Below, piece by piece: positions 8,419 through 19,428 of a stretch of DNA of 64,000 nt. Each line of letters begins with the position of its first letter. Position 1 is the stretch's first letter. A program made the translations under genes and the position numbers. This stretch comes from CAUZIB01 sp963663925 (GTDB lineage: Bacteria; Acidobacteriota; Vicinamibacteria; Vicinamibacterales; UBA8438), in contig OZ250139.1 in the NCBI GenBank assembly GCA_965237405.1, positions 3,348,001-3,412,000 of the forward strand. The letters run 5' to 3'. The notes under the pieces are model-generated. The model saw nothing but the letters and a program-made list of their open reading frames with translations. It did not search any database and was not told the origin of the DNA.

Positions 8419-8595
8419 GCATTATTCCACGAGGCTTCCAGCCCTGTTCAGTGCCATGCGCCTCGTCCCCGCAACCAGGTGACGACCAACACCATTCCAT
8501 GTGCCGTCAATTCAGGAAAGTGTGGTACACACCACTCGCCAACTCGCGCGGGATGTAGTTCAATGGGCCGGGGTTGGCCAGCTGGCGGGGGGCGC

Positions 8596-9933
8596 GTGAC
8601 TGATTTGCAGATTGAGACGCACGATTGGTATCGACGAAGTCGCGCTCGCTCGCGCGAGCTGTTCGACCTCCTTGAAGATGAGGCTTACTACAGCCAGCCG
8701 ATCGCGCTCCGTCATCCAATTGTTTTCTACGAGGGGCACCTGCCAGGATTCAGCTTCAACGCCCTGATCAAGAAGGCGCTGGGCCGCCCGAGCATCGACG
8801 CACGGCTCGAGGAGCTGTTTGCCCGCGGCATCGATCCGCACGAATCGTCTGCTGGGCAGGGATCGACAGCGAGCCCCGAGTCGCTATGGCCGTCCCGAGC
8901 GACGGTCCGGGCGTTCGCGGCTGACGCAGACCGACAAATCGAGGATGCGCTGCGCAATGGCGATCTCGATCGTCCCGGGCACCCGTTGCTCGACCGGGCG
9001 GAAGCGGCCTTCTGCGTCATCGAACATGAGGCGCTGCACCACGAAACGCTCCTGTACATGTGGCATCGCCTGCCGTTCGCGCTCAAGCGGAGGCCGCCGG
9101 ACTACCGTCCGCGAACCGAGGGGATCTGGCCCCGCGTCGAATGGATCAACGTGCCCCCCGGGCGCGCCACCGAGGGTGTCGATCTCGACGCCGTTCGGTT
9201 CGGATGGGACAACGAGTTCCCGGCGCGTGTCGAGGATGTGGCCGCGTTCGCCATCGAGCGCCACGACGTGACGAACGGCCGATTCATGGAGTTCGTTGAG
9301 GCCGGCGGCTACCGCGACGAGCGCTGGTGGACGCCGGAAGGCTGGCAGTGGGTGCAACAGGAGGGTGTGTCGCACCCGCTCTTCTGGGAGCGGGAGGGTG
9401 ACGCCTGGCACTGGCGCGGCATGTTCGAGTCGCTGCCGTTGCCGCTCTCGTGGCCGGTCTACGTCAGCCAGGCGGAAGCCTCGGCGTTCACGCGGTGGAA
9501 CGGCGGGCGGCTGCCGACCGAGGCCGAGTTTCAGCGCGCGGCCTACGGCTCGCCGGACGGCGAGCGCCAGTATCCCTGGGGTTTCGATGAGCCGTCACCG
9601 GAGCGCGGGGTCTTCGATTTTTCGAGTTGGGATCCGTGGCCTGCGGGCAGCCATCCGGCGGGCGCGAGTGCCTGGGGGGTCGAGGATCTCGTGGGCAATG
9701 GCTGGGAGTGGACGAGCACGCCCTTCGGCCCGTTTCCGGGATTTCGCCCGATGGCGTCGTATCCGGAATACTCGGCGGACTTCTTCGACGACCAGCATGT
9801 CGTGATGAAAGGCGCATCTCCGGCAACGGCTCGCGAGCTTTTGCGGCCGACGTTCCGAAACTGGTTTCGTACGCACTACCCCTATGTCTATGCGACCTTC
9901 CGCTGCGCAAAAAACGGTGCCGGCCGGCCGTAG
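8596..9933 (+). CDS. egtB: Ergothioneine biosynthesis protein EgtB (sulfoxide synthase)
   Basis: EgtB is a non-haem iron enzyme that joins a thiol donor to N-alpha-trimethylhistidine. The N-terminal DinB-like domain carries the iron-binding histidines (HPIVFYEGHLPGFSF and EHEALHHETLLYMWH). The C-terminal formylglycine/SUMF1-type domain shows FAIERHDVTNGRFMEF, PTEAEFQRAAYG, VEDLVGNGWEWTSTPFGPF and a C-terminal RCAKNG. The chosen GTG at 8596 follows a G-rich ribosome site and gives 445 residues; an ATG at 8563 is possible. It overlaps egtD, which supports the role. An OvoA- or SenA-like activity (ovothiol, selenoneine) cannot be excluded from sequence alone. Confidence 0.85.
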   Translation: MTDLQIETHDWYRRSRARSRELFDLLEDEAYYSQPIALRHPIVFYEGHLPGFSFNALIKKALGRPSIDARLEELFARGIDPHESSAGQGSTASPESLWPSRATVRAFAADADRQIEDALRNGDLDRPGHPLLDRAEAAFCVIEHEALHHETLLYMWHRLPFALKRRPPDYRPRTEGIWPRVEWINVPPGRATEGVDLDAVRFGWDNEFPARVEDVAAFAIERHDVTNGRFMEFVEAGGYRDERWWTPEGWQWVQQEGVSHPLFWEREGDAWHWRGMFESLPLPLSWPVYVSQAEASAFTRWNGGRLPTEAEFQRAAYGSPDGERQYPWGFDEPSPERGVFDFSSWDPWPAGSHPAGASAWGVEDLVGNGWEWTSTPFGPFPGFRPMASYPEYSADFFDDQHVVMKGASPATARELLRPTFRNWFRTHYPYVYATFRCAKNGAGRP

Positions 9934-10855
9934 CCGGTTCACCGAGGACGTCGGGTACTACCTGTCGCAGACGCCGCGTCAGCTGCCGTCCCGCCATCTG
10001 TACGGCGAGCTTGGCTCGGCGCTCTTCGAGGCGATCTGCCGCCTGCCATGGTACGCGATCACCAGGGCCGAGCAGCGCCTGCTCGAGCGTCGGGCGCGCG
10101 ACATTTTCTCCCTTGTCGATCCGCTCTCGACCCTCGTCGAGCTCGGGCCTGGCAGCGGCCTGAAACTCGCCACGCTCCTGTCGGCCCGGCCCGCTCGCCT
10201 CGTGACCGTGCACCTCGTGGACGTGTCGCGTGCGGCACTCGACGCCGCCGGGCGCGTCCTCGCCGGTCACGCCGAGGTCGTCGTCGTGCCTCACGAGGCA
10301 ACGTACGAGGCAGGGCTGGCGGAGATCGCGAGCCGCCAGCGCGCGCGCGGCCGGATGCTGACGCTCTTTCTCGGATCGAACATCGGCAACTTCGATCCGC
10401 CCGGCGCCGACGCGTTTCTACGAAGCGTCCGAGACGCCATGTCGGCGGGCGACTCGCTGCTCCTTGGCGCGGATCTCGTGAAGCCGGAAGCCGAGCTGCT
10501 CCTCGCCTACGACGATCCGCTTGGCGTGACAGCCGCCTTCAACATGAATCTGCTCGTGCGCGCGAACCGTGAGCTCGACGCGGATTTCGACCTGGGGGGC
10601 TTCGCCCATCGTGCGATCTGGAACGCCGACGCCTCGCGCATCGAGATGCACCTGGTCAGCGCTCGGCCACAGCGCGTACGCGTGCCAGCGGCAGACCTCG
10701 ACATCACCTTCGAGGCCGGCGAGACGATCTGGACCGAAAGCTCGTACAAGTACTCCGCCGACCATATCGCGGCCATGGTGGAGCGGGCGGGCTTCCTCAC
10801 CACCAATCAATGGTCGGAAGATGGCTTCGCGCTGACGCTGGCCGAAGCGCGGTAG
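9884..10855 (+). CDS. egtD: L-histidine N-alpha-methyltransferase EgtD
   Basis: EgtD trimethylates the amino group of histidine with S-adenosylmethionine, the first step of ergothioneine synthesis. The 323-residue length matches the family. Visible signatures are the Rossmann glycine-rich SAM site LVELGPGSGLKLATLL, the segment LFLGSNIGNFDPPGADAFL, AAFNMNLLVRANRELDADFD and the end region ETIWTESSYKYS. The start at 9884 overlaps egtB by 50 bases (ATG at 9890 is an alternative), so the two are translationally linked. egtA, egtC and egtE are not in the window. Confidence 0.92.
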   Translation: MSMRPSAAQKTVPAGRSRFTEDVGYYLSQTPRQLPSRHLYGELGSALFEAICRLPWYAITRAEQRLLERRARDIFSLVDPLSTLVELGPGSGLKLATLLSARPARLVTVHLVDVSRAALDAAGRVLAGHAEVVVVPHEATYEAGLAEIASRQRARGRMLTLFLGSNIGNFDPPGADAFLRSVRDAMSAGDSLLLGADLVKPEAELLLAYDDPLGVTAAFNMNLLVRANRELDADFDLGGFAHRAIWNADASRIEMHLVSARPQRVRVPAADLDITFEAGETIWTESSYKYSADHIAAMVERAGFLTTNQWSEDGFALTLAEAR

Positions 10856-11378
10856 CAGGTCTGACGCCATTCACGCAAAGGAGAGCAAGCATGTCATATT
10901 CGCAAAACTCTCGGTCTCGGCGCCCTATCCTTTGTTCGGCATTCCTGGCGTCGATCCTCAACAACTTTCGTTCGGCGGCGTCTCTATGGAACACCGTGTA
11001 AGCCGCGCTGATTCTCTCAAATGAATGGCACGTATTATTAACGACAACGCGAATTGCTGCTGATACCGGAACGAGGAGCAACAGTTCAATAAACCCCGGC
11101 GACGAAAATTGGATCGAAACGATGCGGGGCCGGTGGCGAGCCGGCGTGGCGCGTCGAAGTCTCTCATAGAAGTCAACCGCACTCCAGCCGCCCTTCCAGG
11201 GGTACGCTTCGAACGCGAGAGATGTTCTCGTTCTGGACTCGTCCCGATAGGAACTCACTTGCAGCGCGTACATCACCGAGTAGACATGCAAGTACTGCCG
11301 AAACACCGATAGGTCCTGCAAATCCCAATCCCCACCGAGCTCCAGCGAATACCTGCCGACCTCTGGGAAGTCAGCCAT
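10797..11378 (-). CDS. Uncharacterised 193-residue protein of an accessory operon
   Basis: From the ATG at 11378 the product begins with an aromatic-rich domain (GRYSLELGGDWDLQDLSVF, VYSVMYALQVSSY, FEAYPWKGGWSAVDFYERL). It is followed by VSIQFSSPGFIELLLLVPVS, a hydrophobic helix, and a coiled C-terminal helix with AERKLLRIDARNAEQ. I have an impression of similar uncharacterised proteins elsewhere but cannot name a function. The start overlaps the stop of the preceding truncated gene by 8 bases. The last 20 or so residues overlap egtD on the other strand and may be a fusion product, because this junction looks rearranged. Confidence 0.55.
   Translation of the reverse strand: MADFPEVGRYSLELGGDWDLQDLSVFRQYLHVYSVMYALQVSSYRDESRTRTSLAFEAYPWKGGWSAVDFYERLRRATPARHRPRIVSIQFSSPGFIELLLLVPVSAAIRVVVNNTCHSFERISAAYTVFHRDAAERKLLRIDARNAEQRIGRRDREFCEYDMLALLCVNGVRPATALRPASARSHLPTIDWW
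10891..11001 (+). pseudogene. Short ORF behind a strong ribosome site after egtD
   Basis: AAAGGAGAGCAAGC immediately precedes ATG at 10891, an excellent initiation context 35 bases after egtD stops, yet the frame closes after 36 codons. A convergent minus-strand ORF covers the same DNA. The likeliest reading is the first codons of a third egt-operon gene whose body was lost when the neighbouring operon was joined here. Confidence 0.35.
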
Positions 11379-11802
11379 CCTCGCCTAGCCGGGTGGCGGG
11401 TCGGAACCCGATCGACCCGATCGTGCTGACCTCCGGCTCCTCATCGAGGAACGGCTCCGGGATGATCTCCCCCGGCAATGGCAACGACGACCGCAGAAAC
11501 ACCTGGTCCGGAGGCGACCGAAGGTCGAGTCCCATCAGCACGAAGAGCGACGTGAGAAAGCCCTCTGTCTGACGGCGCGGGAGATGGAAGAGCAGACGCA
11601 GCGTCAAGGCGGACTCGATCGCGAGGTCCGAGTACTTCCGCGGCGCGCCTCGCGTGCCCGCTCCGTCAGGGTCCCAGGCGGCGATGGCCGCCGGGGACAC
11701 CCAGATGGTGATGTCGCCTCGACAGACCAGAGCGCGATCATAGGCGGCCCAGTTCTGGACGTGGTATTTTGTCTTGTACGTGGGATGGACTCTCGACTTC
11801 AT
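11371..11802 (-). pseudogene. Chimeric ORF: IS5 transposase N-terminus joined to the tail of an operon gene
   Basis: The first 97 or so codons from the ATG at 11802 equal the N-terminus of the IS5 transposase. At about 11512 the IS sequence stops, and the frame runs on as PDQVFLRSSLPLPGEIIPEP and ends IGFRPATRLGEDG at 11371. That 46-residue tail is the surviving 3' end of a host gene that was translationally coupled to the 193-residue protein downstream. The body of the host gene is gone. Confidence 0.65.
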
Positions 11803-11858
11803 CCATCCAGTCTGGTCTGCCCCCTCGCAACCTCACTCCGGATTCGTGCACCAACGCC
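11512..11858 (-). mobile_element. IS5-type element end fragment (copy C)
   Basis: The fragment extends from the inverted repeat GATTCGTGCACCAACGCC at 11841-11858 to a break at about 11512. It is nearly identical to the corresponding part of copy B. The inverted repeat lies 11 bases beyond the stop of the 134-residue gene at 11870, so the element landed between two genes of one operon. Confidence 0.85.
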
Positions 11859-11869
11859 GACACCATCCC

Positions 11870-12274
11870 TCACTCCCGGTCCCACCCCTTCAGCGCATAC
11901 TCAAAACGGTCGCACTCTTTCGCCAGCGCCTCGATGTAGACCTGGAGCTCCTCGTCCTGCAACGTGCCGGCAGGCACTTCGACGACGCCGATCAGGCGGT
12001 CGTTCTCGTCGAACGCGAAGGTCACCAGCTCTTTCATCGCGTTGCGCCGCCAGGCCCGGTATGCGATGTCCCGCCACAGGCGCTGCTTCCTCGTTACTTC
12101 CTTGGAGGGCAGTACCGTCGATTCAAATCGGTAGCGGCCGTCCTCCTGGCTGAGCTGCACCGTCTGGGTTCTCCCGCTTCTGGCGAGCTCGACACGGACC
12201 GAGTGGCCGTCTCGCCGCCAGGCGAACTGGTTGTCCGCGACGATTCGATCGAGCTGTTCGACCAAGGCCTTCAT
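11870..12274 (-). CDS. YbjN / secretion-chaperone-like fold protein
   Basis: The 134-residue acidic protein starts MKALVEQLDRIVADNQFAW. It contains a beta-rich middle (HSVRVELARSGRTQTVQLSQ, YRFESTVL) and the strand-helix end LIGVVEVPAGTLQDEELQVYIEALAKECDRFEYALKG. This alpha-beta layout, with a final pairing helix, resembles YbjN and type III secretion chaperone (CesT-like) folds, which bind partner proteins. It lies 19 bases after the 261-residue gene in the same direction. The fold call is pattern-based and no direct function is known. Confidence 0.5.
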   Translation of the reverse strand: MKALVEQLDRIVADNQFAWRRDGHSVRVELARSGRTQTVQLSQEDGRYRFESTVLPSKEVTRKQRLWRDIAYRAWRRNAMKELVTFAFDENDRLIGVVEVPAGTLQDEELQVYIEALAKECDRFEYALKGWDRE

Positions 12275-12293
12275 GTTATCGCTCGGGCTCCTG

Positions 12294-13079
12294 TTAGTCC
12301 CCTGACTCGTCCGGCATCAGCTTGCACTGGAGCCGCATGGCGGCGCCGACCGTGCGCGAGACGAGCACCTCCAGTTCTCCAGCCTGGGTCGTCTCGGGAT
12401 GGAAGGGGAGATCCCCCTCGACAGAGATGTCATCCGTCATGGCGGTGGCCTCCCGGCGCACGCACAGCTTGACAAGCCCGAAGTCCCGCTGGGCGCGGTA
12501 GAGGTCATCGACGAGGTCGTCCTTCTTGAGGTCGAGCTGCCCGACATGGCTGCGGCATCGCAGCAGCGTGGCGTCGCCGGCGGCCTGCGACCGCAGCTCG
12601 ACCTCGAACTCCTTCTCTCCGGTGCCGGGCGACTCCGAGTCCCTTCGCAGCAGCTCGTTTCGGCGCACAAGGGCGAATCCACGAAGCATCCGCGGGTTGA
12701 CCGATCTCCGTTGGCGGATCGAGTACGCGTCCAGCATGGTGTCCCACAATCCGCGGAGGTGTGCCAGGAGATGCTCCTGCCCCAGCGTGACGTCTCGCTT
12801 CACGGCGTCCGGTCCCACGGTGCCCCGCAGCCACCCGGCTCGCACCGGAAACGCCGACTCCAGCCGGCCCTCCGGAGGCTTGATCTCTTCCAGCACCTCG
12901 AGCATCTCTCGCGCGGTGTCGATTCGGCTACCGCTTTCCTTCGTGTCCCCCTTCTTGTTGTGGATCAGCTCGAGGAAGCGATTCAGCCGGTGGAGGACAC
13001 GCCGCACCTGTAGCACCTCGACGGTGTCTTGCAGGTGGGGGTAGTGCACCTGCAGCCATGCCGTGTACACACCGAGCAC
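12294..13079 (-). CDS. Uncharacterised protein, possibly 5'-damaged membrane-anchored gene
   Basis: The frame from the GTG at 13079 gives 261 residues: a hydrophobic start (LGVYTAWLQVHYPHLQ), a helical segment with LQVRRVLHRLNRFLELIH, and a mixed C-terminal half ending MRLQCKLMPDESGD. Just upstream in the same frame lies a stop (TAG, minus strand) preceded by VIFLRCRLRVAVTILVS, which would make a natural transmembrane anchor if the stop were absent. So the annotated start is probably not original. No family was recognised. It leads the operon with the YbjN-like gene and the 193-residue gene. Confidence 0.45.
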   Translation of the reverse strand: MLGVYTAWLQVHYPHLQDTVEVLQVRRVLHRLNRFLELIHNKKGDTKESGSRIDTAREMLEVLEEIKPPEGRLESAFPVRAGWLRGTVGPDAVKRDVTLGQEHLLAHLRGLWDTMLDAYSIRQRRSVNPRMLRGFALVRRNELLRRDSESPGTGEKEFEVELRSQAAGDATLLRCRSHVGQLDLKKDDLVDDLYRAQRDFGLVKLCVRREATAMTDDISVEGDLPFHPETTQAGELEVLVSRTVGAAMRLQCKLMPDESGD

Positions 13080-13444
13080 ACCGACCTAGGAGACGAGGAT
13101 GGTCACGGCGACGCGGAGTCGGCAGCGCAGAAAGATCACCGCCGCGAACTCCGGACTCGGCAGCATCGCGCCAATCGTGCTCGCCGAGGCGAGCGCCAAC
13201 CAGGAGGATCCGCAACGACTAGGGCATGCCGGGTGGGTGACGAGACGCGATGTCGCTGGGACGACCCGCCACGCCCCGCCGGACGCCGAGAATCCTCAAC
13301 GTGGATTTCGATGTTCCCGCGCCTGGGCTCTAGCAGGCTGCCGAAGACTTCCCGGTTCGAGGCGGCGGTTCCAGTGCCGATCTCGACGCGACCCAAACGG
13401 GTGCCGTCTCGGTGAGGCGAATCAGGACGCTGTTTTCCAGCGGG
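13080..13444. other. Decayed region between accessory operon and HTH fragment
   Basis: On the minus strand a frame at about 13290-13396 reads GRVEIGTGTAASNREVFGSL, which has some protein character, but no complete gene is present. Nearer 13080 lies the possible lost N-terminus of the 261-residue protein described with that gene. Confidence 0.3.
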
Positions 13445-13706
13445 TCATCCTGTGACTGGGTGATTGCGGACCACGGATTGCAGTTCATGGACTCGCTGCC
13501 AGAAAAGAGGCGATGGCGTGCGTTTCCGCGCTTCCCATTGATAGACGACGGCCTTACCGGCGGCGCCCACCAGGCGCGCGAGTCCAGACTGACTGATGTC
13601 GAGACGTCTGCGCAACGCTTTGAGTTGCACATCATAGTCCTCGGGAACGGAGGCCCAGGTCAGTGGCACTGGCGTGGCGGGCGGGCGGCGCTGAGTGCCG
13701 TAGTAG
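13445..13706 (-). pseudogene. XRE-type helix-turn-helix protein, 5' end cut by IS5
   Basis: The minus-strand frame running out of the IS5 left end encodes VQLKALRRRLDISQSGLARL followed by AAGKAVVYQWEARKRTPSP and LFWQRVHELQ. It is a cro/XRE-type HTH in which the recognition helix is followed by YQWEARKR. The stop is at 13445. The N-terminus is replaced by IS sequence at 13707. Such small HTH proteins bind DNA as repressors; targets are unknown. Confidence 0.6.
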
Positions 13707-13707
13707 T

Positions 13708-14780
13708 GGCGTTGGTGCGCGGAAACAAGTGTTCGTCGCGGCCCTGGCCATCGTGACGGCCGAAGGGGCATGATCTCGACGTGAAGTCGAGAGTGCATCC
13801 CAGGTACAAAACGAAATACCGCGTCGGAAATTGGCCGGCGTACGACCGAGCACTGGTCCAGCGAGGCGACGTCACCCTGTGGTTGACGCCGGAAGCGATC
13901 GCCACGTGGGAGGCCGTGGGCGTCGGCAAGCGCGGAGGGCAGCTGCAGTACTCCGAGGTTGCCATCGAAACCGCGCTGACGCTCCGCCTGATCTTTCACC
14001 TGCCCCTTCGTCAGACGGAGGGCTTTCTGAGGTCGATCTTCGGGATGCTGTGCCTCGACCTGTCCGCGCCCGATCACACGACTCTCTCACGGCGTGGTCA
14101 GCACCTCGACCTTGCACTTCGCCGCCTCCCCGCGGGCGCAGGCATACATCTCATCGTCGACAGTACCGGGCTCTCGACTGTGGGTGAAGGTGAATGGGCG
14201 GCCGTGAAACATGGCGGACGCGGGAGACGCGGCTGGAAGAAGCTTCATCTGGGCGTCGACGGATCGGGCGTGATCGTCGCTCACGCCCTGACCGGCGGGC
14301 ATGTTGACGACGCGACGACAGCCCTCGATCTGATCGACCAGGTCGAAGGCGACGTCTCCTGCCTCACGGCGGACGCGGCCTACGACACGCGTGGCATCTA
14401 CGAGGCTGCGGGTGCGCGTGGCGCGACGGTCGTCATTCCACCGACCAGGACAGCCACCGTGTCTGGACGGCGACCACGATCGCCCGCGCGCGACCGCACG
14501 ATCCGACAGGTGCAGCAGGCTGGACGGCGACAGTGGAAGAAGGACTCGGGCTACCATCAGCAGGCCCGTATGGAGAACGCCTTCTTCCGGTACAAGGTGA
14601 TCATCGGGGAGAGCCTTCGAGCGCGCAGTCGGGCGGGGCAAGAGACGGAGGCCATCCTCGCATGTAACATCCTCAATCAGATGACTCAGCTTGGTAGGCC
14701 GGCGTCGTACGCTATCGGTCGTTAACGGGTCTGTGGGTAGGGGGCGTTGCGGGTCAGTTTTCGAACCGCGCAACAACGCC
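13708..14780 (+). mobile_element. IS5-type insertion sequence, intact (copy D)
   Basis: The left end GGCGTTGGTGCGCGG at 13708-13722 and the right end CCGCGCAACAACGCC at 14766-14780 are inverted repeats with one mismatch. They enclose a complete 314-codon transposase. The element is 1073 bp. It is related to copies A-C but clearly divergent from them, so it came in separately. Confidence 0.88.
13781..14725 (+). CDS. IS5-family DDE transposase, intact
   Basis: The 314-residue protein opens with MKSRVHPRYKTKYRVGNWPA and has an N-terminal HTH/DUF772-like part (LRLIFHLPLRQTEGFLRSIF, DHTTLSRRGQ). The catalytic core shows the first D in HLIVDSTGLSTVG, the second D in LTADAAYDTRGIYEAAGARG, and the IS5-type signature ending with E in QQARMENAFFRYKVIIGE. 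Length and motifs are complete, so this is the only IS5-type copy in the window likely to be able to move itself and perhaps the defective copies. It has been inserted next to an IS3-type orfA fragment. Confidence 0.92.
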   Translation: MKSRVHPRYKTKYRVGNWPAYDRALVQRGDVTLWLTPEAIATWEAVGVGKRGGQLQYSEVAIETALTLRLIFHLPLRQTEGFLRSIFGMLCLDLSAPDHTTLSRRGQHLDLALRRLPAGAGIHLIVDSTGLSTVGEGEWAAVKHGGRGRRGWKKLHLGVDGSGVIVAHALTGGHVDDATTALDLIDQVEGDVSCLTADAAYDTRGIYEAAGARGATVVIPPTRTATVSGRRPRSPARDRTIRQVQQAGRRQWKKDSGYHQQARMENAFFRYKVIIGESLRARSRAGQETEAILACNILNQMTQLGRPASYAIGR

Positions 14781-14944
14781 GCCCGCGCCGCCGTGATCCT
14801 CCACTCCCGCGACACGGACTCGAGATCCTCCCCGCGCAGCAAGCACATCACCACGGCGCTCTTGCGACCGACTGAAAACCGGCCCCCTCCGGTCGCCCTC
14901 CGGCCTCCCTCCGCCACCGCCGACTCCTGATCGTGCTTCTCCAT
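14781..14944 (-). pseudogene. IS3-type transposase OrfA N-terminal fragment
   Basis: The minus-strand ATG at 14944, preceded by AGGAGGAG, starts MEKHDQESAVAEGG. It includes FSVGRKSAVVMCLLRGEDLE and SVSREWRITAARAA, which match the helix-turn-helix start of transposase OrfA proteins that precede rve-type OrfB. After 54 codons it runs into the right inverted repeat of the intact IS5 copy. No OrfB follows on the other side. Confidence 0.7.
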
Positions 14945-15021
14945 CTCGACACTCCTCCTACGAGAACTCTCTCGCAATCAAGTGTCCAAGAAAACCCTGG
15001 GGCGCCCCAATGCCGTACAAC

Positions 15022-15053
15022 ATAAAGCCCGAGACCGAACGTCGATCTCGGGC
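15022..15053 (-). terminator. rRNA operon terminator
   Basis: On the minus strand GCCCGAGA and TCTCGGGC form an 8-bp stem around an 11-base loop, followed by TTTAT. It lies about 13 bases after the 3' end of 5S rRNA, where the operon should end. Confidence 0.8.
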
Positions 15054-15065
15054 ACCAATAAAATC

Positions 15066-15181
15066 CCCGGCAACGACCTACTCTCCCACACAGTTACCCA
15101 TGCAGTACCATCGGCGGAAGAGGGCTTAACTACCGTGTTCGGAATGGGAACGGGTGTTTCCCCTCCCCTATGGCCACCGGG
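15066..15181 (-). rRNA. rrf: 5S ribosomal RNA
   Basis: The minus strand begins CCCGGTGGCCATAGG and contains the conserved CCATTCCGAACACGG loop and the pairing 3' end GTCGTTGCCGGGG. Size is about 116 bases. It is the last gene of the rRNA operon. Ends are estimated to within a few bases. Confidence 0.93.
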
Positions 15182-15432
15182 AAAAACAAAACCGAGCCCC
15201 GTACATCTGACGGGCGCCCGGCCCCCCGCCGTCGCATGCGTATTGCACACCACAGCGGGGCAATATCTTCAAAGATCAAACAACTGAATAACCCACAAAC
15301 GATAGCTTCCCAAACGCAGCGTGGATATCAGGAGAAGAATCAAGAATCATCCAGGAGAGGCGAAGCCTCCTCCGGTTTCATCATGACGCCTGTCTCCTGA
15401 ACTCCTGTCTTCTTTCTATCGAAAGAAAAATA
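15182..15432 (-). other. 23S-5S spacer
   Basis: This stretch of about 250 bases has no ORF with protein character and no tRNA. It includes the 3' half of the 23S processing stem next to 15433. Confidence 0.6.
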
Positions 15433-18436
<3,004 letters not shown>

Positions 18437-18822
18437 TACTCGGTAGCTGACGTTGTTCACTGATTGAGTCTCTCCCGCCTTCGCTCACCACTGCTAAAAG
18501 CGGAGGCAAGCTTTGACGATCCAGCCGCAATCCGCGATTCACGTCAGCGCCCAAGACACTGCGTTTATTACGGAAAGCTACCGTTTGTGGAGTATTCAGT
18601 TGTCAAATATCACTCGCCGGCGCTCGCAGAGACCCGAAGGCACTGTTTCGCGCAGGCGGGCTACGCTATGTGTAACCTTAATCAATCCGCAAAGCCCTAA
18701 GGCCCCACGGAAACCAAAAAGGGCTCCAGAGCTCTTTCCCCTGGACTCCCTTTAAAAATTAGCCTCGCTGGCCGCCCCCGCCCAGCCGTAGCCCACAGTG
18801 CCAGCCACACGGTCAAGGCTAG
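18437..18822 (-). other. Spacer between tRNA-Ala and 23S rRNA
   Basis: About 385 bases of internal transcribed spacer. Apart from the 23S processing stem beside 18436, no gene or obvious box motif is recognised. Confidence 0.6.
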
Positions 18823-18895
18823 TGGAGAATACCGGGCTCGAACCGGTGACCTCCTGGATGCAAACCAGGCGCTCTCCCAGCTGAGCTAATTCCCC
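18823..18895 (-). tRNA. tRNA-Ala (anticodon TGC)
   Basis: The minus strand gives GGGGAATTAGCTCAGCTGGG at the 5' end, an anticodon loop TTTGCAT with TGC, the T-loop GTTCGAGCC and the acceptor ATTCTCC pairing with GGGGAAT. CCA is not encoded. It lies in the 16S-23S spacer, as is common. Confidence 0.95.
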
Positions 18896-19277
18896 TAACC
18901 TTAGTTCGCCGTCACTCACAGAGAACCTGAGACCCTGGTCCTCCTGGGACGGCCCACGCACCATTCGCGGCCTCTTTAATCCTCAAACTCAAACAACCAG
19001 CGCCGTTTGTTCGACGCCGTGCGTACTGTATCTCACCCGGGGCAATATCGCCCACCGACCAATCTCAGCTCTTCGATATTCCTTATTCCTTGACGATCGT
19101 CTAGATGTATGAATTGAAACTATCTCGGTGAGGGTCCGTGGAGGGTGCCGAAGTGGAGATCCGCCCGAACTACTTCACCAAGCCCCGTTATCAAACACCA
19201 TCAAACAGTTGCGCTCCTTTTCCTTTCGATCGCCTCTAGACTTCACCGGGACCGAACAGCCTGTTAACCGCAAAAGC
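18896..19277 (-). other. Spacer between the two tRNAs
   Basis: About 380 bases between tRNA-Ile and tRNA-Ala, longer than in many bacteria. I see no gene in it. Confidence 0.6.
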
Positions 19278-19355
<78 letters not shown>

Positions 19356-19411
19356 TCTACCTGTATTCGACCGGTGCTTCATCCTGGACGCTCGCTTCAC
19401 GCCGGTTCTTT

Positions 19412-19428
19412 AAAACTAGATAGGACGT
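19412..19428 (-). other. 3' half of the 16S rRNA processing stem
   Basis: On the minus strand this is ACGTCCTATCTAGTTTT, the exact complement of the leader segment at 21256-21272. The 17-bp perfect stem closes a loop around 16S and is the expected RNase III substrate. Confidence 0.75.
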
